Source: Strongylocentrotus droebachiensis
Lineage: Eukaryota; Echinodermata; Echinoidea; Camarodonta; Strongylocentrotidae
Direction of reading: 5' to 3'
DNA: 64,000 bases
NCBI GenBank assembly: GCA_035222895.1
Contig: JAVYIG010000409.1
Location: 496,001-560,000, forward strand
In this document: piece after piece, positions 60,588-64,000 of the stretch
How positions within the stretch are numbered: position 1 is the first letter of the stretch
Layout of the letters: every line of letters begins with the position of its first letter
The notes under the pieces: generated by a model
Seen by the model: the letters and a program-made list of their open reading frames with translations, nothing else
The model's database searches: none
What the model was told of the DNA's origin: nothing
Made by a program: the position numbers and the translations under genes

Positions 60588-61110
60588 CCGAATTTCGCCT
60601 GTTGCTCGTTTTGGAACAACCCCGAAGGGAGAACAACGAAAATTCGGAAAGGAATAGAAGTAAAGGGGGCTACGATTCTGCCAAGAAGCGCCTCCTTTTC
60701 TATATTTTGCATAATGATTTGAGATGAAAAATTGCAGACTTGAGATTCTTACAACTCATTATGTATCCCTGTAATGGCTGCCTTGCGGTTTGGCGCCCGC
60801 AGTAGAAAATTGGCGCTCGCAGGGAAAATATAAGGCTGCGAAGTATACGTATCAATATCATCAATTGCCATTACTGGCCATGACTCACCATTGTCGCCGC
60901 CGTCCTGCCTTCCGGGCCCGGGCGGGGACGACAGGCAGCGCATCGTCGTTGCTGGTACTGACTACTGGCAGCGGGCAGGAGGAAATGGGCAGGGGGCCTA
61001 GCCTTTGACGCCCTCCTCTTCCTTGGCTTGGCCGTTGTTGTCGTCTTCTACTTCGTCGCAGCTTTTGCTGTCACCCTCTGACTTGTTTTCTTCGTCGATT
61101 TAGGCATTTT
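60588..61110 (-). pseudogene. Possible gag-like leader of the YR element
   Basis: On the minus strand a start near 61,108 opens with a lysine- and threonine-rich stretch (MPKSTKKTSQRVTAKAATK), followed by basic and proline-rich sequence. The position between A1 and RT suits a gag-like gene, but no domain is recognisable and the region is broken. Confidence 0.35.
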
Positions 61111-61342
61111 GTAATAATACTTTGAATCAAATTGAAGCCTAACCTAACACGCTTGTAAACCTCGACGTATTAATTGACTCAAATTAGGCAACGTGAAAGG
61201 TAGGTAAAGATTGTCAATCAGGAGCTGAAACTTATTAAAGTCAGAAGCACAGTAGTTCATCTATCCGACGATATTACGTTAAAACTTGAACTCACTGCTT
61301 AAACGCGGGCGAATATTGAGCAAAAAACCACGAAGGAAGAGC

Positions 61343-61611
61343 GAAAATTTGTTAAGTGTGACGACTTCGAAATACCATGGACTGAATGAGGTTTTATTGT
61401 CCAAAATAAAACTGCTTTGGGGAGAGGAAAGAGGAGGAAAGTTGAGAGCTGACCGCATGTTTATATTACGGCGACTGGTTTCTTCCCCGTCCAAGGTTTA
61501 TTGCATCATCAGATTACATTAATAGCCTCCTCTTCCCCATAAATAAAACTTCGTCCCAGGTAGCTGTCAATAAACTATTTTAACTTCCTCTGCGCTGGTT
61601 AAAATTAATTA
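61343..61611 (-). repeat. Split direct repeat A1 (outer copy)
   Basis: First 269 bp of the element in coding direction, matching 56,337-56,605. The outer edge carries ATTA (61,608-61,611). Confidence 0.9.
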
Positions 61612-62930
61612 AACTTCAAATTGTGATGTCTGCAGCTTTTATCTTTTTTTCCTTCTTTTTAAAGAATAATTTTATTAGTAGCTCTTTTCAGCAACTTTTA
61701 CAAAGACCGTGAAAAAATACTTTTTATATTTTACATGTAACATTCTAAAAAAAAAAAGAAAAAAAAAATCGTCTTTTGTTTTATGAGGATGGGAGGAGAA
61801 AGCCCTCTGCTTACCCACTTACTTTACGAATGAAATATGTCTTGTTTCATCGGAAAAAAAGGAAAACAAATATGTCCAAAAATGTATAGATATTTAGCAT
61901 TGCATACATTTCTTGTTTTTTAAACATCAACTTATGGCGTGACCACTGCATATAGATGCACTGTCTAAAGATGAAACTATATATAGGCCCCTGTATAACA
62001 AAACGATTTATTTAATACCGGCAGACATGGATTTTATCAAGAGGTTGATTATCTTTCCCCCGTTGTTTCTTTAATGCCGGATTTGGACCGTAGCAATTAA
62101 AGCCCCTCCATAACATCGGTCATGCGCCGCCTATTTCCAATATGTTTTCTCATGTCGGTGTTCGTGATATGTCTCGACCAGTACATCCAACGAATTGATT
62201 TTGATCCTCCAGGATTTGTGCAAAGCCGGACAACTTGATATACACCATGCAGAAGAAAGCATCCCGCTTTTCATTGAGAATTCGTAGCTTGGGTTCATTT
62301 TCAGATATTTGAGATTTCAGACGCCCGTTTCGGCTTCAGCTTAAGCTCCACTCGAACACCCTGACTTGATCTTGACTATCGGGATCCTTTTCCCACTTCT
62401 CCGATTGCTTTCGTAAAGAAATTGTGTTTTTCCCGCTTACAGGCAACATGAATACGATGCTCACAAAATAAAAGAAATGTCAGGAACCCATTTGTCACTT
62501 TTCAAACACCGTCGAAAACTCTTAAATATTACGGGTAAAACATCCGAACATGAGGGTAATTTTCTGCCCCATACTGTGGGTAATGATGCCCAACTTGGGT
62601 AATGTGTCTCCTCCCCCCCCCCCCAAAAAAAAAGGGAGCTATGACCACCTTTTTCTACAACTTACGCAAATCACCCGTAGTTGGCGAAAAATAAATTACT
62701 CAAAAGTTCGTCAGGCACACAATATTGCTCTCGTTTGAGCCATTTTGTTCTTTAACGGTTAAGGATTTATGCACCACAGGCGTATTGTTGAACTATCAGT
62801 CTCTTAATTGAACGACTAGTATAGTACCATCGTAAATGGCGCCTACAACTATTAAAACACAGTATGAGTCTGCTGTATAGCGTCGTATTTGTAATATATA
62901 AACTAATTGCTTCGAAAGATTTGATTTTAT
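61612..62930. other. AT-rich intergenic DNA
   Basis: No gene is seen. An A-rich run lies at 61,747-61,770 and a C11/A9 run at about 62,613-62,632. Confidence 0.5.
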
Positions 62931-62939
62931 GACCTGGTT

Positions 62940-63340
62940 TCTGCATATTCCATTTCATTTTCTATCTCTTTATTCGTAACGAAAGGCATCCTTTCTCAAC
63001 GTTTACAAAGATGTACTTTGTTTTGTCAAGATCTAATGAGAGTTTTTTTGTTTAACAGAACCAACTGTATAATTTGTTTACTTCTTTATTTGTAATTTAC
63101 AATAAATTATATTTTAGAGAAGTTATCACACAAGTGTCATCAGCAAATGATGAATAATGGAATATTTTAGATGAATCTATCATATCATGTATATAGACAA
63201 GGAACAGTAGGGGTCCGAGTATGAAGCCCTGCGGAATTCCATACTTAATAGGTTTACATTGGGATTGGACTCTATTGAATATAACATACTGATACCTATA
63301 TAAACAAAACAAAAATGTTTGTATGAGTTTCAACATTTAA
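62940..63340 (-). mobile_element. LINE reverse transcriptase fragment
   Basis: On the minus strand the frame from 63,336 reads KYGIPQGFILGPLLFLVY and then SSFADDTCVITS. These are the PQG..LGPLLF and FADD boxes of non-LTR (LINE) reverse transcriptases. Further downstream a different frame continues with TKKLSLDLDKTKYIFV, the usual thumb-region motif, so the frame is shifted near 63,110. The 5' part, endonuclease and 3' end are missing. The clade is probably in the CR1/L2/Jockey range but cannot be fixed from 130 residues. Confidence 0.8.
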
Positions 63341-63436
63341 CAAATAAAATGTATGAAAATTTAAAAAAAAGCCCATAGAAGTTAAAAAGTTTGTAAATTT
63401 CCAGGTTTTCGGCCTACTTGATCTACAGACATGAGC

Positions 63437-63694
63437 AATGGTGTGACAAGCGAGAATCTGCGGCCGCGTCAGTTCTCCGTGCATACTCCAGACTCCCTTC
63501 AAATATTCTCTTTCTATCATAGTTTGTATTTCTGAAAAGAACAAAGGCAAGAGGATCCAGTGAAAGATAAAAATGAATAAACGATTTGATGTTGCAAGAC
63601 ACCACAATGTTTATGCCACTCAAATCGCTTGTATATTTATTTTTCGTCCGGAGAATTGACGAGGCCGGAGATTCTCGCCTGCGACACCGGCCTC
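63437..63694. repeat. Imperfect inverted repeat, possible MITE
   Basis: The arms at about 63,437-63,478 and 63,651-63,694 pair over about 40 bp at roughly 80% (GCGAGAATCT.CGGCC.CGTCA.TTCTCCG). Both arms read GELTRP.ILAC outward, which only reflects the inverted repeat. No target duplication was seen. Confidence 0.4.
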
Positions 63695-64000
63695 GCGTAT
63701 TTGGGACAATGTAATATCAACCCTTTACGATTCGGGATTTCAGTGTTCAGATTTATTCTCGAATGCGCAAACCGTTCCAGAAATCATAAACAATTCATAA
63801 GCTTTGAAATCTAAACCCATTAGAGTCCATTTTGTCGCCCGTGAAACGTGGGAGGACGCCAAATCCATGAGGAAACTTTGACAAAGGGTCATAAAGATGC
63901 CCGAAACGAGGTTACATAGATTTGAAAACATTGCATCAAGCACTTCTTTAATAGGTTTGAAGGATGTGCTAATTTACCCGTGTATGTAACATGCATTACG

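Larger units (their letters stand above)
54749..61611 (-). mobile_element. Tyrosine-recombinase retrotransposon, Ngaro/PAT-like
   Basis: A fossil-type element of the DIRS order, 6,863 bp, coding on the minus strand and broken in several places. In coding direction it reads: 269-bp repeat A1 (61,611-61,343), gag-like leader, reverse transcriptase, RNase H, tyrosine recombinase, 1,136-bp repeat B1 (57,737-56,602), A2 (56,605-56,337), 452 bp of single-copy sequence, and B2 (55,884-54,749). This is the A1-body-B1A2-B2 split-direct-repeat plan of Ngaro/PAT elements. The B1-A2 joint overlaps by ATTA, and ATTA also stands at both outer ends. Copies of A and of B look identical by eye, so the last transposition was recent. 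It has no integrase and no conventional LTRs. Confidence 0.85.

Overview
The window looks like animal nuclear DNA, not bacterial or viral DNA. It is AT-rich and contains no confidently identifiable host protein-coding gene. It is packed with tRNA-derived SINEs, small inverted-repeat transposons (MITEs), long G and GA runs, and retroelements. The SINE tails with an AGCGCTATATAA-type motif, the G-run-bearing hAT-like MITEs and the GGGCCCGTTTCATA-type MITEs are what I would expect of a marine deuterostome, most likely an echinoderm such as a sea urchin. That assignment is inference from repeat style; no gene here proves it.

Layout. 1-32,290: intergenic DNA with at least five SINE copies or pieces, about a dozen MITEs (two hAT-like copies with 8-bp target duplications, two TTAA-flanked elements and several others), an EnSpm/CACTA-like element present twice (20,973 and 24,303), two local tandem duplications (8.1-8.7 kb and 20.1-20.6 kb), and one weak candidate for the 5' end of a host transcript (11.1-11.9 kb). 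32,294-42,019: an intact-looking, very young Ty3/gypsy LTR retrotransposon with 1,765-bp LTRs, a tRNA-Ser-type primer site, gag, pol and a 4-bp target duplication. 42,020-54,748: more intergenic DNA with hAT-like MITEs, microsatellites and SINE pieces. 54,749-61,611: a tyrosine-recombinase (DIRS-order, Ngaro/PAT-like) retrotransposon on the minus strand. It has a broken coding interior but perfectly laid out split direct repeats, and its longer repeat encloses a 12-unit satellite array. 61,612-64,000: a LINE reverse transcriptase fragment and an inverted repeat.

How the parts relate. The window is mainly a record of insertion into insertion: a palindromic MITE inside the tRNA head of a SINE (1.1 kb), a SINE inside a TTTAAAC-rich element (4.4 kb), an hAT-like MITE in or beside a SINE tail (17.6 kb), an EnSpm-like element splitting a SINE (24.3-25.1 kb), and a TTAA MITE inside the leader of the tyrosine-recombinase element (60.1-60.6 kb). 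The two most informative structures are the split-direct-repeat element, whose ends I could place to the base from repeat junctions alone, and the gypsy element. The gypsy LTR carries an internal 55-bp direct repeat whose edges resemble splice sites, and its gag ends on a classical slippery heptamer.
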